Source: Boletus sp. NGJ (Eukaryota; Basidiomycota; Agaricomycetes; Boletales; Boletaceae). From it: a DNA stretch of 64,000 bases. The notes beneath the pieces are model-generated. The model did not search any database. It had not been told where the DNA came from and worked only from the letters and a program-made list of their open reading frames with translations. The translations under genes were made by a program, and so were the position numbers. Shown piece by piece: positions 1 through 9,340 of the stretch. The stretch is taken from positions 1,364,001-1,428,000 of the forward strand of contig JAGTXK010000219.1 in the NCBI GenBank assembly GCA_019096195.1, read 5' to 3'. Within the stretch, counting starts at the first letter, position 1. Each line of letters starts with the position of its first letter.

Positions 1-51
1 GAGGCCAACTTGAGAAACACCAAGAAAATACTCTCTGAGTATAAAACCTGA
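1..51 (+). pseudogene. 3' end of gypsy pol (chromodomain C-terminus), family I
   Basis: The first 16 codons read as the last residues of a Pol chromodomain (NLRNTKKILSEYKT) and end at a TGA at 49-51. The same tail occurs at 52891-52958 ([18 protein letters not shown]), which identifies it. The rest of the polyprotein lies outside the window on the left. The next ORF and the 3' LTR follow on the same strand, so this is the right-hand end of a plus-strand family I element. Confidence 0.75.
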
Positions 52-72
52 CTTAAACTCTGAACGGGACCT

Positions 73-1336
73 ATGTCTCAAGACAACACCTTCCTGTTCA
101 TACTCCTAGCCCATGTATCTGCTGCCCTCACCTAAGCTCACCTTCAGAGACAATACCCCAACCTAGACATTCCCAAACACGCTGGCTCACATTCCTACTT
201 CTGCTGCATCAACTACTGCCCCTACCACCATAATTGGTAGATGGCCATCGCCCCTCTCTCAGTATGCCTTAATCAACTCTCCCCTATCCATCATTGAAAT
301 CTCTATGCCTCCATCTTCAATGATCCCATCACAATCATGACCCTCCAAACTATCCCCTTCTTCTCTTGCGATGACTCCCTTGTCCAACTCGTCACTCTTT
401 ACAGATCCTATTTCTCACTTCAATCCATTCTCACTGGGACTGCCAGGAGCTCGACAAGTTCCCATGTCTTCAACACCCAACAGACCGCTGAAGAAGAAAG
501 GGCAATGGAAAGTATTGTCAAGATTCACGAACTTATTCTCAATCTCCTTTTCATTGAGGGATTCAACTATTCCCTCACCCTTCTGCCCATCAACACCCAT
601 AATCGCCTCTTCCACACCACCCTCCTCTCCCTCTTGGAAGAGAAAAGTCACCTTTTCTTTGCCCTTTCATTGGCCACCACGCCCTCCTACCCTGTTTCAT
701 CTCGACGAGTCTCTTCCATTGCGGAGTGACCCCTAAAGAACATCAAAGAAATCAAAGGTGTTAATAGAGTTGATAGAAACTCTCCAGAGACATGGAGAGC
801 CCAGTCCTCCAATAACACCATTGTCACCTCCCCTTCCTTCATAACCTCCAACCCCTCCTTCCGAGAAACCACCGCAATATCAGTCCTCCCAATTCCTCCC
901 CCAGCCCTTTCTTGTTAGACCAGGACCCTTCATCGGTGAGGAGCCATGGTATTCTCAGCTGGCCTCCCCTCTCACCCCAACAACTGAGGTCTTCTCAACA
1001 CACTGGGGGACACCACAATGAGGAGCCCTCCTCCTTTCTCCATTCCCATTTCTGGGGCCACCACAGGCGCCTCTCCTACCAGCCATTCTGACTCAATGGC
1101 TAGTCATCCCCATCCCTTGCCTAGCACCCAACTGGCTAATCACCATTGAACTCCCATCTCCGGCCTCCACTGTTTCGAATACAGACATCAAGGTCACCTT
1201 TGGCCTGCCTACCCCTACTACTGGTGTCCCCTACTATTGGGTGGTTGCCCCCAACCATCCACAGTATGCTTGCCCACAAAGAGCTTGCACCTACTGTGGC
1301 GGAAGAGGACATGGTTACCAGACCTGTCCTAGCTAG
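73..1336 (+). pseudogene. Post-pol zinc-knuckle ORF, family I copy 1 (decayed)
   Basis: This coding region lies between the end of pol and the 3' LTR, where gypsy elements normally have no gene. It opens with MSQDN at 73, then has the motif YPNLDIP followed by CINYCPYHH, both shared with the copy at 52969-54149. A helical middle part (around 337-600) matches that copy (TGTARSSTS, LLFIEG). Near the end, around 1287-1327, is a CCHC knuckle, CTYCGGRGHGYQTC. An upstream knuckle around 1172-1213 has lost two cysteines to tyrosine, as expected from G-to-A change. Several stops and shifts interrupt it. Function is unknown; by position and knuckles it may be a second nucleic-acid-binding protein. Confidence 0.6.
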
Positions 1337-1432
1337 GGGGTCTTCAACAACTCCTGGGACCTTACTGGCTACGAGGAGAACGAGGGGGACAGAAGTTCTT
1401 GAGATGGAACTTCAAGACTACGAGGAGGATAA

Positions 1433-2258
1433 TGTTACGGTCACGGAAGGGGGTATATCTTTTTCTCTCCCTTCTCCTCCTCCTGAACTATGGGATGACC
1501 TCTTCCTCGACTCTGATCAGGGATTCCCCTGCAATACCGACACAAGTATCACCTTATCCGGAACTCCCTTTCTAGGCAATACATCACAATGGCTGTAACA
1601 CAGCCTGTTCCATTTCCTTTTACATGCATTTCACCTTTTGAGCAGATCATAGACATTGCCTCCTTGGCTGTGTTCTCTTGCACACAGCCCAGTATTCCAT
1701 CTTCTCCATTTGACTGATGATATAATCACTTATGGTAATATTCTAGTATTACCATATATGATATGAAGCCTGCCCTGAATAGGGAAGGCCTATTTATATG
1801 GGCATCTCTCCTTCATGTAAATCCTAACCTAGATCTACACAATTTCCCATGTAATCTACCAGCTCTCCCAGCTCTTGGTTCCACTTCACCTCAGAAGCCT
1901 ACTCCCGCTCTGGAGGTGATCACCATAGTGCTTGTGATCATCTTCCTCATCACTTCATACTTGTGTGGCCTTGTTGCTATCTGCTCACACTTCTAGCCTT
2001 CAGCAACTCCAACACCAACAGAGGTTGGCCTGTGTAAGGCCAGGACTCCGCCACTGGCACCAGCCTAAATCCAGAACTTCACCACTGGTCATAGAATAAG
2101 CTCCAACCCCAAGGGAGGTTCTATGTGAAAGCTAGCCATCGGTCCCCAGTCCAAGAAACATTGGGCCTCAGGAGGTATTTTCTCCTCAAGTCCGGTTAGT
2201 CCAGTAATCACACAGGGTTGATTACTTGGGAACGTGTCATTTGTTACATGGCATAACA
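1433..2258 (+). repeat. 3' LTR of family I gypsy element
   Basis: It begins TGTTACGG directly after the purine tract GAGGAGGATAA (1422-1432) and ends GGCATAACA, giving TGTTA/TAACA inverted ends. The sequence is repeated at 54310-55206, 56225-57159 and 58042-58921, all beginning with an A/G-rich GGGGGTA block shortly after the left end. The next base starts a family II LTR remnant, so the element appears inserted into that LTR. Confidence 0.85.
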
Positions 2259-2547
2259 TAAATCCTCCATTTAATGCAGTGTCTCCTTAGCTTAGACCTA
2301 CTCAATCTAAGACATATTGTTTCCTCCAGACCTTTAAGAGTTATTGCATTACTCTTAATCAAGTGCTCCTACTCTTACTCTTGACTTAGACAATTTAACT
2401 TGTCTGTCATTGTAGCCTAGTTGGTTGTGCACTGGATGTCCCAGTACCCTAGACCCTAGTATCTCCCTAATACTCAACACTCTGTTAACTATTTATCAAT
2501 TAACCCTCTTGAGTCTACATTTACACCTATCTGAGGCAGTCATAACA
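2259..2547 (+). repeat. Partial 5' LTR of family II element (interrupted on its left)
   Basis: It aligns with the sense strand of the 38914-39463 LTR from the TATA region onward: a decayed ATAAA, then AGCTTAGACCTACT at the transcript-start position (2289-2302). It ends CAGTCATAACA at 2547. The upstream half is cut off by the family I LTR ending at 2258. A primer-binding site and gag follow in the right order. Confidence 0.6.
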
Positions 2548-2549
2548 AA

Positions 2550-2560
2550 AGGTTTAAGCT
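2550..2560 (+). other. Self-complementary primer-binding site (family II remnant)
   Basis: AGGTTTAAGCT lies two bases after the LTR end. It pairs with AGCTTAGACCT at 2289-2299, the inferred transcript start, with ten Watson-Crick pairs and one G-U pair. The same arrangement with different bases is seen at 38901-38911. Inferred role: the RNA 5' end folds back and primes minus-strand DNA synthesis, as in Tf1. Confidence 0.6.
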
Positions 2561-2635
2561 CTATCAATAAGGTTATTGCCAAATAATCCTCCACCATAGC
2601 ATTCAGACCCCCCCCTTGATTCTCATCAGTGGCAT

Positions 2636-3121
2636 GTGAACACTCCCACACTCAACTTGGAAAACACTGATACTGCAAGTAACTCCTTCAGTGATACTAA
2701 CCTCTTCAGGCCTGAGGGCCTTGAATTACCTTTCCAACAACAACAAAACAGTGCTGCTGACCTATTAGTCAGACTCTCAACTGATTTACAACTCCCACAA
2801 GAACCCACTCCACCATCACCAACCCCAGTGATAGCTACCTCCTCTCTCTACTTCACACCACCACCACCACCACCACCACCACCACCTTTGTTCAACATGT
2901 CCATGACCTCTTGCCCTATGGAACTCTGTATAAGTACCTCAGAAGTCTATGATGGATCCTTTGATACTGTCATCCAATGGCTTAACACTGTACAATTTTA
3001 CCTTTATATCAATAAGAAGGTTTATGATGACAATGACAACCAAATCACCTTTGCCCTCTCTTACATGACCAAAGGCTCAGCCCTCTCCTGGGCCACTACC
3101 TACAGTGACTTCCAAAATTGA
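2636..3121 (+). pseudogene. gag N-terminal part, family II gypsy
   Basis: About 160 codons match the gag of the complete element near 38.4-38.8 kb: a QQQQN box, a proline-rich linker, then EVYDGSFDTVIQWLNTVQFY and SYMTKGSALSWATTY. There is no in-frame ATG at the left; the frame opens at a GTG, so the true start is unresolved. The proline run is encoded by an (ACC)10 microsatellite at 2857-2886. The homology stops at DFQN and a stop codon; the rest of gag and all of pol are missing, replaced by Tc1-flanking sequence. Confidence 0.7.
2857..2886 (+). repeat. (ACC)10 microsatellite inside gag
   Basis: Trinucleotide run encoding a proline tract in the family II gag remnant; absent from the complete element's gag. 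Confidence 0.85.
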
Positions 3122-3464
3122 GTTAATGTTTTGAGATTTTGGAGTATTAGCTATATAACTCGGGAACATGAACAAATAGAGCCAAAGTATAAGTGGATGC
3201 CTAAATATACCTGCCACTGGCTATCTGTCAAAAAATTATTTATGTAAGTTGAGTATGTATCTATGGAGGTATCATCAATTTAATTCAATATGTCATTGAC
3301 TCAATTGTGTAACTATCTGTCAGATCTATCAAAGGTGGACAGCTGTCATATGTAACCCTTGATGGAAGTATGATAGATGGTTACCATAGTTACTATATCT
3401 TAGTAATCACTTTAACAACACTATTTAAAGGCTGATTTAATCTCTTATGCCTTTCAAATTTACT
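3122..3464. other. Non-coding spacer upstream of Tc1 transposase
   Basis: AT-rich sequence without an ORF. It probably contains the left end of the Tc1 element that follows, but I could not identify a terminal inverted repeat matching the CAGTGGCTCAAAAA type seen elsewhere in the window. Confidence 0.3.
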
Positions 3465-4430
3465 ATGTATTCTACTCTCTCTTCTTAAAAAGAAAAGATC
3501 CTTTCTCTTGCCTCTAATGGTCATTCTACTCATCATATTGCCTCCAAACTAGGTGTCAGCCAGTCTGCTGTCTCCAGGATACTCAGGGATCTTCTTCCCA
3601 ATAGATCTATATCTTTTTCTGGTTGTCCCTCCAAGCTTTCAGCCACTTCTCAGCATGCTATCATTACTCAAATCACCACAGGTAGAGCTGCCAATGCTGT
3701 CCAGGCTACCCATCATATCAATTCCATCATTCCTAGTCCAGTCTCCTCACAAACAGTGAGAAGAGTCCTCAAAAAACATTCATTCAAGGCTGTAACAAAG
3801 AAGAAAAAGCCACTTCTTGCTGCAAGAAATAAGAAGAAGTGTTTAGCCTTTGCTCTAAAGTATCAGCAATGGACTATTTATTGAGGACTGAAAGAGGGTT
3901 ATTTGGTCAGATGGAAAGGAATGGGTATGGAAACAGATAGGTGCAGGCCTTATTAACAGAGAGATTCAGGGAACAGTGAAGTTTGAAGGAGGAAATATTA
4001 TGGTATGGGGGTGTATGGATTAGGAAGGTGTTGGGCACCTTGCAGAGGTTGAGGGGAGGATGGATGCCAATCAATATGTGGTCATTTTGAAGGACAACTT
4101 GCTTCCCAGCTTGAAGGAATCTGAAATTTCTCTGGAGGATGTGATTTTTCAACAGAACAATGACCCTAAACATACCTCCAAAACAGCCAAAACATGGATG
4201 GAGGACAATGATATTCTCCAGATCTTAATCCTATTGAACACCTTTGGCATCACATCAAAAAGGAGCTTGCCAAGTATTTAAGACATGCCAAAGGAGTATG
4301 GAAGATTTGGGATAGAGTGGCAGAAGTATGGAACAAGATAGATCCAGAGGTGTGTCAGAATTTGATTGAAAGTATGCCTAGGAGGATCCAACCAGTGATC
4401 AAGGCCAAAGGAGGTCATACAAAGTACTAG
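3465..4430 (+). pseudogene. Tc1/mariner transposase, near full length, broken
   Basis: The reading runs from a helix-turn-helix N-terminus (HHIASKLGVSQSAVSRIL) through TVRRVLKKHSFKA to the DDE core: VIWSD, then NNDPKHTSKTAKTWME, then SPDLNPIEHLW, and finishes with the family C-terminus MPRRIQPVIKAKGGHTKY before TAG. It is broken by a stop near 3486, a small insertion and a TGG-to-TGA near 3875-3890, a stop near 4020 and a deletion between the second and third catalytic segments near 4205. It sits between gag and an inverted gypsy remnant. Confidence 0.85.
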
Positions 4431-4610
4431 AATTGGCTGATTCTATAGATTTGATATATAGTTCACAGAGATGTTCAGTTGATCCACCTAAGCACATATA
4501 CATATGTTGTAACCATAGGATAAAAATGTGGTAGTGTCTATGAAGCATATCAATAGGCAATCCATCACAGTGCTGTACTTCCAGATCAACCAATTCTGTG
4601 ATGCTCTGGA

Positions 4611-5117
4611 TCAGGTTGTAGATGCCATCGGTGCTGACCACCTCACAGCCTCCAAATTGAATTCCAATGATAGCCCTTCTAGGACAATGTGGTGTGTGAC
4701 ATATTGAGTGAGGAGGTAGGACACAATGGATAGAATGAGGGGATAAGAAAGCACAGCTTCTGGATGAGATTGAGGATAATGTTGGGAGAAGGAGGAGGTA
4801 CTCAATAATGAAGAGGGCAACATCTCCAGGAGTCCAGTGGAGGCAAGTGTGGCATTAATAAGCTGGACAATTGACATGAATATGTCCAAGGCAGCAGCAT
4901 TGATAACATGTTTCATTGAAGTGAGGGTGGTTGGTTCTGAGAAAAACTCATACAGAACTTCCAATCCACCAGGCTTCAACTTATTCAATAAAACATAGTT
5001 TGTTGGATTCAAGCAGGAAAGAAGATGTGGAAGAGGTGGTTGGATTGAAAGGGATGGTGATATGGTATGGTGTCCTCTAACAGAGAGTTCACAAAGGTAA
5101 TGGTCTACATAAGTCAT
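4611..5117 (-). CDS. Unrecognised 168-codon ORF beside a gypsy remnant
   Basis: The open frame contains hydrophobic helix-like stretches (AAALDIFMSIVQLINATLAS, LSYPLILSIVSYLLTQY). I do not recognise a family. It overlaps the end of the decayed post-pol region of the 5.1-7.7 kb element, but does not resemble the zinc-knuckle part of the complete element. It may be a diverged end of that region or an unrelated insertion. Low confidence that it is a gene. Confidence 0.25.
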   Translation of the reverse strand: MTYVDHYLCELSVRGHHTISPSLSIQPPLPHLLSCLNPTNYVLLNKLKPGGLEVLYEFFSEPTTLTSMKHVINAAALDIFMSIVQLINATLASTGLLEMLPSSLLSTSSFSQHYPQSHPEAVLSYPLILSIVSYLLTQYVTHHIVLEGLSLEFNLEAVRWSAPMASTT

Positions 5118-5660
5118 CTAAGAATTCACTAGCATTGAGTTGATGGAGGGCAGCAAGCAATGCCACTTTCAGCTCACTGCTAATAGCACATAAGCAAATT
5201 TGAAGGATGGAGATGTTAGTGTTGAGAGAGGTGTGGTTGGCTAACAGTTCTAGTTGGGTGGATTGGAGGTATGCCTTATAAAGGCAGTACAACAAAGAGA
5301 AGTAGTCAAGGTGTGCTTTGAGCAAATGTGGGTTGTCAAGGTTCTGAGTGAGTTAAGTGACCTTGTTGAGGCTGGGGAAGTCAGGGCAAATATGGTTAAC
5401 ATAGATGGGAAGATCCACAGTGGTGATTGGATCAGGGATGGAGGCTAGTGAAATCAGCATAGGCAGTCTAGGAGGGAGAGAGGAACTATGGAGAGAAGTG
5501 GATGAAGGAGAAGAAGGGCAAGAGTTGAAACTGTCATCAAAAGAGATCATAGCAACAGACAATGATGAAGAAGAGCAGATAGTAACAGAGTCAGGACAAA
5601 ACAAGCAGAGAATGAAACAACATTTGTGAAAATGGAGTTGGAGACCTCAGTGATGAAGCC
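5112..5660 (-). pseudogene. Post-pol extension of family II element, decayed
   Basis: On the minus strand the chromodomain end (SEWDLKHANSALTDYKKCYPK) continues in frame past one TAG, then shifts frame into CPDSVTICSSSS, SFNSCPSSPSS, LPMLISLASIPDP and TTVDLPIYVN. It then gives LLYCLYKAYLQ and AISSELKVALLAALHQLNA. These match the 359-codon extension at 32926-34005 (PIYTT, SLYKAYLQ, ISSELKAALLNALHQLGA). The zinc-knuckle end is not present here. Confidence 0.6.
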
Positions 5661-7747
5661 ATTTTTGCAGTTGATGTAGTGGGGGTGGACATAGTAGGAG
5701 AAAGAATTAAACTAGAGGAACACTTTTGGGTAACATTTCTTATAGTCAGTGAGGGCAGAGTTGGCATGTTTTAAGTCCCACTCAGATACCCAAAAATCTT
5801 CTTCCACAGAGTATACCTTCCATTAGATCAGGAAGAAATGTTTGCACAGGGTTTTATAGCAGTGTAAGATCTGTTCTATTTCATATTCTTCCTCTGCCAT
5901 GAGGTCAGGTGGTGGAGTGGGTAAGTGTTTGCCATATGCCTCATTTTCTTTGCAGGAGGTTAGAAAGAATGCATGGAGTATTTTTGGTAGTCAGAGTTTA
6001 TAGATGATGGGGGAGAGGACATTGGTAATCACAAATGGACCTTCTCTTTTTGTGGAGAACATAGTATTGGTGGTTCATTAGTGGTTGCAGGCTTCTAACC
6101 ACACTTTGTCGACTTTAGAGAAAGGGGAGAAGGTATAGCAATTCTGTGCTATCATGACTTGTCAGGCTAATTCATGGGCCACTAGGGCTTCATTTCTTAC
6201 TGTGAAGAGTGCCTTAAGGTGCTCTTCAAACATGAGAATAGAGGAATTGGAAATCACTGTGGGTAGGGCATGGGATTCATATCCTATGAGGAGGGAGAAC
6301 AGAGATTTCCCTCTGATGGAATGAGGGTGGTGGTTGTGAGTGAATTCTGCATGTGGAACTTTTTCACTCCATGTGGTTGGTTCATTTCCACAGAAGATGT
6401 GGAGATAGGTTTTGACTTCTTCATTGACCCTATCAGTTTCTCCATCAGTTTGGGGATGGCACACTATGGAGAGGGCCAGGTTATAGTTACTGAGTTCTTT
6501 GATGAAGGCTAATGCAAATTGTGGGCCTCTATCAGAAATGATTTTGTTGTAGAGTCCAAAGTGAAGGTAGACTTTATGAAAAAAGAGGGTGGCAATACCT
6601 TCTATGGTGATAGATTTCTTTGTAGGGCAAAAAATCACCCCCTTTAAAGCCCATAATCAAGAGAAAGTCGAAGTGAGGAGAGATGGCAATGTCAGTGATG
6701 AGGTTGCAAGAGATGAGATGGAAAGAAAGAGGTGAGTCAGGGTGAATGGCTTTGCAATGCTGACAAGAGGGGCAACCTTCAATGTATTTGTGAATGAAGA
6801 CTACAAGACTGGGCCACCAAAATTTGGCAGAGATGAGTTGGTGGATTTTTAAAAAGCCAGAATGGCCAGTGGTGGGATAATCATGGCAGTGTTGAAGGAT
6901 AGAATAATGGACATGTCACCTGGGAGGACATAGATGCAGTTATGGTAGGTGAGAATTCCATCCATGTAATGTCAAATGGACATTTGTGCCCAAAGAAAGA
7001 CAGGAGTGGATGTACTAAGTGCTTGGAGATGTTGAAGAACAAGGAAATCTGTGGAGGAGGCAGATTGGATAAGGGAGAAGAGGGTGGTGTCAATTAAATT
7101 GATGAAGAGGGAGAGGGAAAGAAGAGTAACACTGGTATTCTCAGAGCAATGTGAGAGGGTGTTAGGACTGGCAAGGAGACAACCAGGGACATGGACAATG
7201 TTGAGATCAAAGTTGGTGAGATCAAGGAGCCATCAGGTATAATGGTGGTTTAAGTTTTGGAGGGAATAAAAGTAGGTGAGATTCTTATTGTCAGTGACAA
7301 CTTAAATGGGAAAGAGGGAGCCATAGAGGTAATGATGCCAAGTGTTAAGGGTGCAGATATGATGGTGAGGAGTTCTCAGTCATAAATATTAGAATTATGC
7401 TAGGTGGAGAAGAAGTCAGAGAGGTAAGAATAGAGGTGCCATTCACTGTTAGCATTGGTTTGCAAAAGCATGCCACCAGACACAAACTTTGAAGCATCAA
7501 TGGCAGTCATGGATAGAGTGGAAAAGTTAGGAAGTTAAAGAATTGATTAGTGAGGAACAATGCTTTAATCTAATCAAATGCTGCTTGGCATGTTGGAGTC
7601 CAGTCCCAAAAATGGTTCTGATAAGTCAGGTTAATAAGAGGATGGGCAACTATAGAGTAATCAGGGATAAATCTTCAATAGAAGTTGGCGAAATCAAGGA
7701 AGGAGTAGACCCAAAACTCTAGTTGGATCAGGCCACTTGGCAATTCC
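5640..7747 (-). pseudogene. gypsy pol 3' part (RT end, RNase H, integrase, chromodomain), family II
   Basis: Minus-strand remnant. Integrase shows IISDRGPQF, HPQTDGETDRVN, PHAEFTHNHHPHS and the KREGPFVITNVLSPIIYKL segment, then a chromodomain (KVYSVEEDFW). RNase H and the RT end lie at 7.1-7.75 kb, where ATWPSGLI-like residues precede the break. Many stops are TGA/TAG/TAA at positions that are CGA/CAG/CAA or TGG in the complete element at 34.1-37.7 kb. CpG is nearly absent. The right end at 7747 joins a gag fragment of opposite orientation. Confidence 0.8.
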
Positions 7748-8380
7748 TAGCTGGTCTCATGTAATACATTATGTCCATGAATACTATGCCTTCCATCATT
7801 AAAGAATGGTATTTTAAAGCCATCCACTTCCAAACTCAATGAAAACAAGCCAATGAAATCACCAAGCAGTACAACAAGCCTGCCGCTCAAACATACTATT
7901 TGTTCTCTTCTTCTTCCATCACCACTAAAGTGAAAGACCCTGACACCATGAATGTCAATATCATTTCCATCCCAAAGCTCATCCCAGCAGAATGAAAGTG
8001 ATGCTTCCAATGAAAACTCTATTTCTATTGCAGACAACTCAGTCATATGACCAACTTTTGCTCCATATTTGCAAATAAGAAACCACAAGATAAGAAAGTT
8101 TGAGTTGTAGAAAAAGAACCAACCACCAATGATGATGAAGTTGTTGAAAGTATCTCAACAGGTTTTTGAATTGGGAAGTACCCACAATGCATACTTTCCC
8201 TCTTTGTAGTTCCACCAATGTAACAGTAAACTCTATGTCTCAAGGAATCACTCTCCCTGTTCAACTGTACATCCTAGGGCAGAAATTTCCTTTCTCAACT
8301 ATTACTTTGCTAAATGACAAAAACATCCTCTTTCACACCTCACACATCCTATTCAAGCACAAACACTGATTACTCTCTAA
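7748..8380 (+). pseudogene. gag-protease fragment of gypsy element (inverted relative to its neighbour)
   Basis: The plus strand reads MSMNTMPSIIKEWYFKAIHF, then SISTG and a decayed CCHC knuckle (FYCRQLSHMTNFC), then TMHTFPLCSSTNVTVN and a degenerate RAEISFLNYYF for the protease DSGAEIS site. All match gag/PR of the complete family II element at 37.5-38.1 kb in order. Pol is absent: the protease runs straight into the last part of a family I-type LTR, so everything between has been deleted. Confidence 0.65.
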
Positions 8381-8382
8381 AT

Positions 8383-8770
8383 AATGTAATCTACCCAACT
8401 TCAGGTTCCACCTCACTTCAAATGTCGTGCCCACTCTGAAAGTGATCACTCTAGCGCTTGTGATACTTCTAGTATTCACATCACATTTGTGCGGTATCCT
8501 CACTATCCTCTCACATGCTTAATCAGTGGCAACACCAATGCAGACAGTTTCTACACTGATAGGACTACACCACTATCATCAAAGCCCAAGACTCTGTCAT
8601 TTGTCATCGAGACTCCAACCCTAGAGGAGACTCTACATAAAGCTAGCTGTCGGTCCCCATACCTAGGGAACTCGGGCCTAGGGAGCCATTTGCTCAAGTC
8701 CAGCTAGTCCAGTAATCAACTAGAAGGTCGATTACTTGGAAACATGTCACCAAGTTATGAGGTTGTAACA
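8383..8770 (+). repeat. Right-hand part of a family I-type LTR
   Basis: It matches 54797-55206 from TGTAATCTACCCAAC to the end (CACCAAGTTATGAGGTTGTAACA), including the GTGATACTTCTAGTATTCAC segment. The left half of the LTR is missing. It abuts the family II LTR piece at 8771 without spacer. Confidence 0.75.
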
Positions 8771-8949
8771 ATGAATAGATAAGCCACGTATATGGTGAAC
8801 CCTATGGAACAACATAGAAGGTGAAGGGGTTCTCATATAAATGACACTAGAAGTACACATAAATGTAGTCATATGGAGTCCCACAGTACAATGACGAGTG
8901 AAGTGAGGAATGATGAAGAATAAAGGGACAAAAGAAAGAAATTATAACA
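8771..8949 (-). repeat. Fragment of a family II LTR
   Basis: It resembles 12680-12902, with the shared landmarks CATATGGAGTCCCACAGT and the end AAAGAAATTATAACA. Only the plus-strand right part remains; the rest was lost where the family I-type LTR joins it. To the right is unrelated sequence starting CTTTGATG. Confidence 0.65.
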
Positions 8950-9340
8950 CTTTGATGTCAGCTCCTATTTTGAATCCAAGGGTGAGATAGAAATCAGAGG
9001 CAGAGAGGGTTAAAGTGACTGGGGCTGAAGTGGATGCTGGGATGGGAGTTGTTGACATGCTTGGGATGGACATGACTGGCTCAGCATACTGTCTACCCTT
9101 ACCCTGTGTGTTAGAGGAAGTGGCAGTAGTTGCCACAGTGGCTGAAGGGTTGACCCACCTTGATTTCTTAATTTTGGCCAGCATCTGTTGAGATGAGGTT
9201 GGGGAGGTGGATGCAATGCATTTCTAGTTGATTTCTAAGGCAACTTTTGGTTCTTCCAGATCAGAAATGGTGGTGTCATTGTCAATTGCATAGAGGCCAG
9301 GATTGTGTTCACTGTTGAACAATGACATTAGATTCAGTGG
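8942..9340 (-). pseudogene. Unrecognised serine/threonine-rich coding remnant
   Basis: The minus strand reads SLFNSEHNPGLYAIDNDTTI, SDLEEPKVALEIN, a stop, then MLAKIKKSRWVNPSATVATT and a Ser/Thr/Pro-rich tail that ends in SDFYLTLGFKIGADIKVL at the edge of the LTR fragment. The composition looks like real coding sequence (low-complexity linker between ordered parts). I recognise no domain. It may belong with the remnants at 11.8-13.1 kb. Confidence 0.35.
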
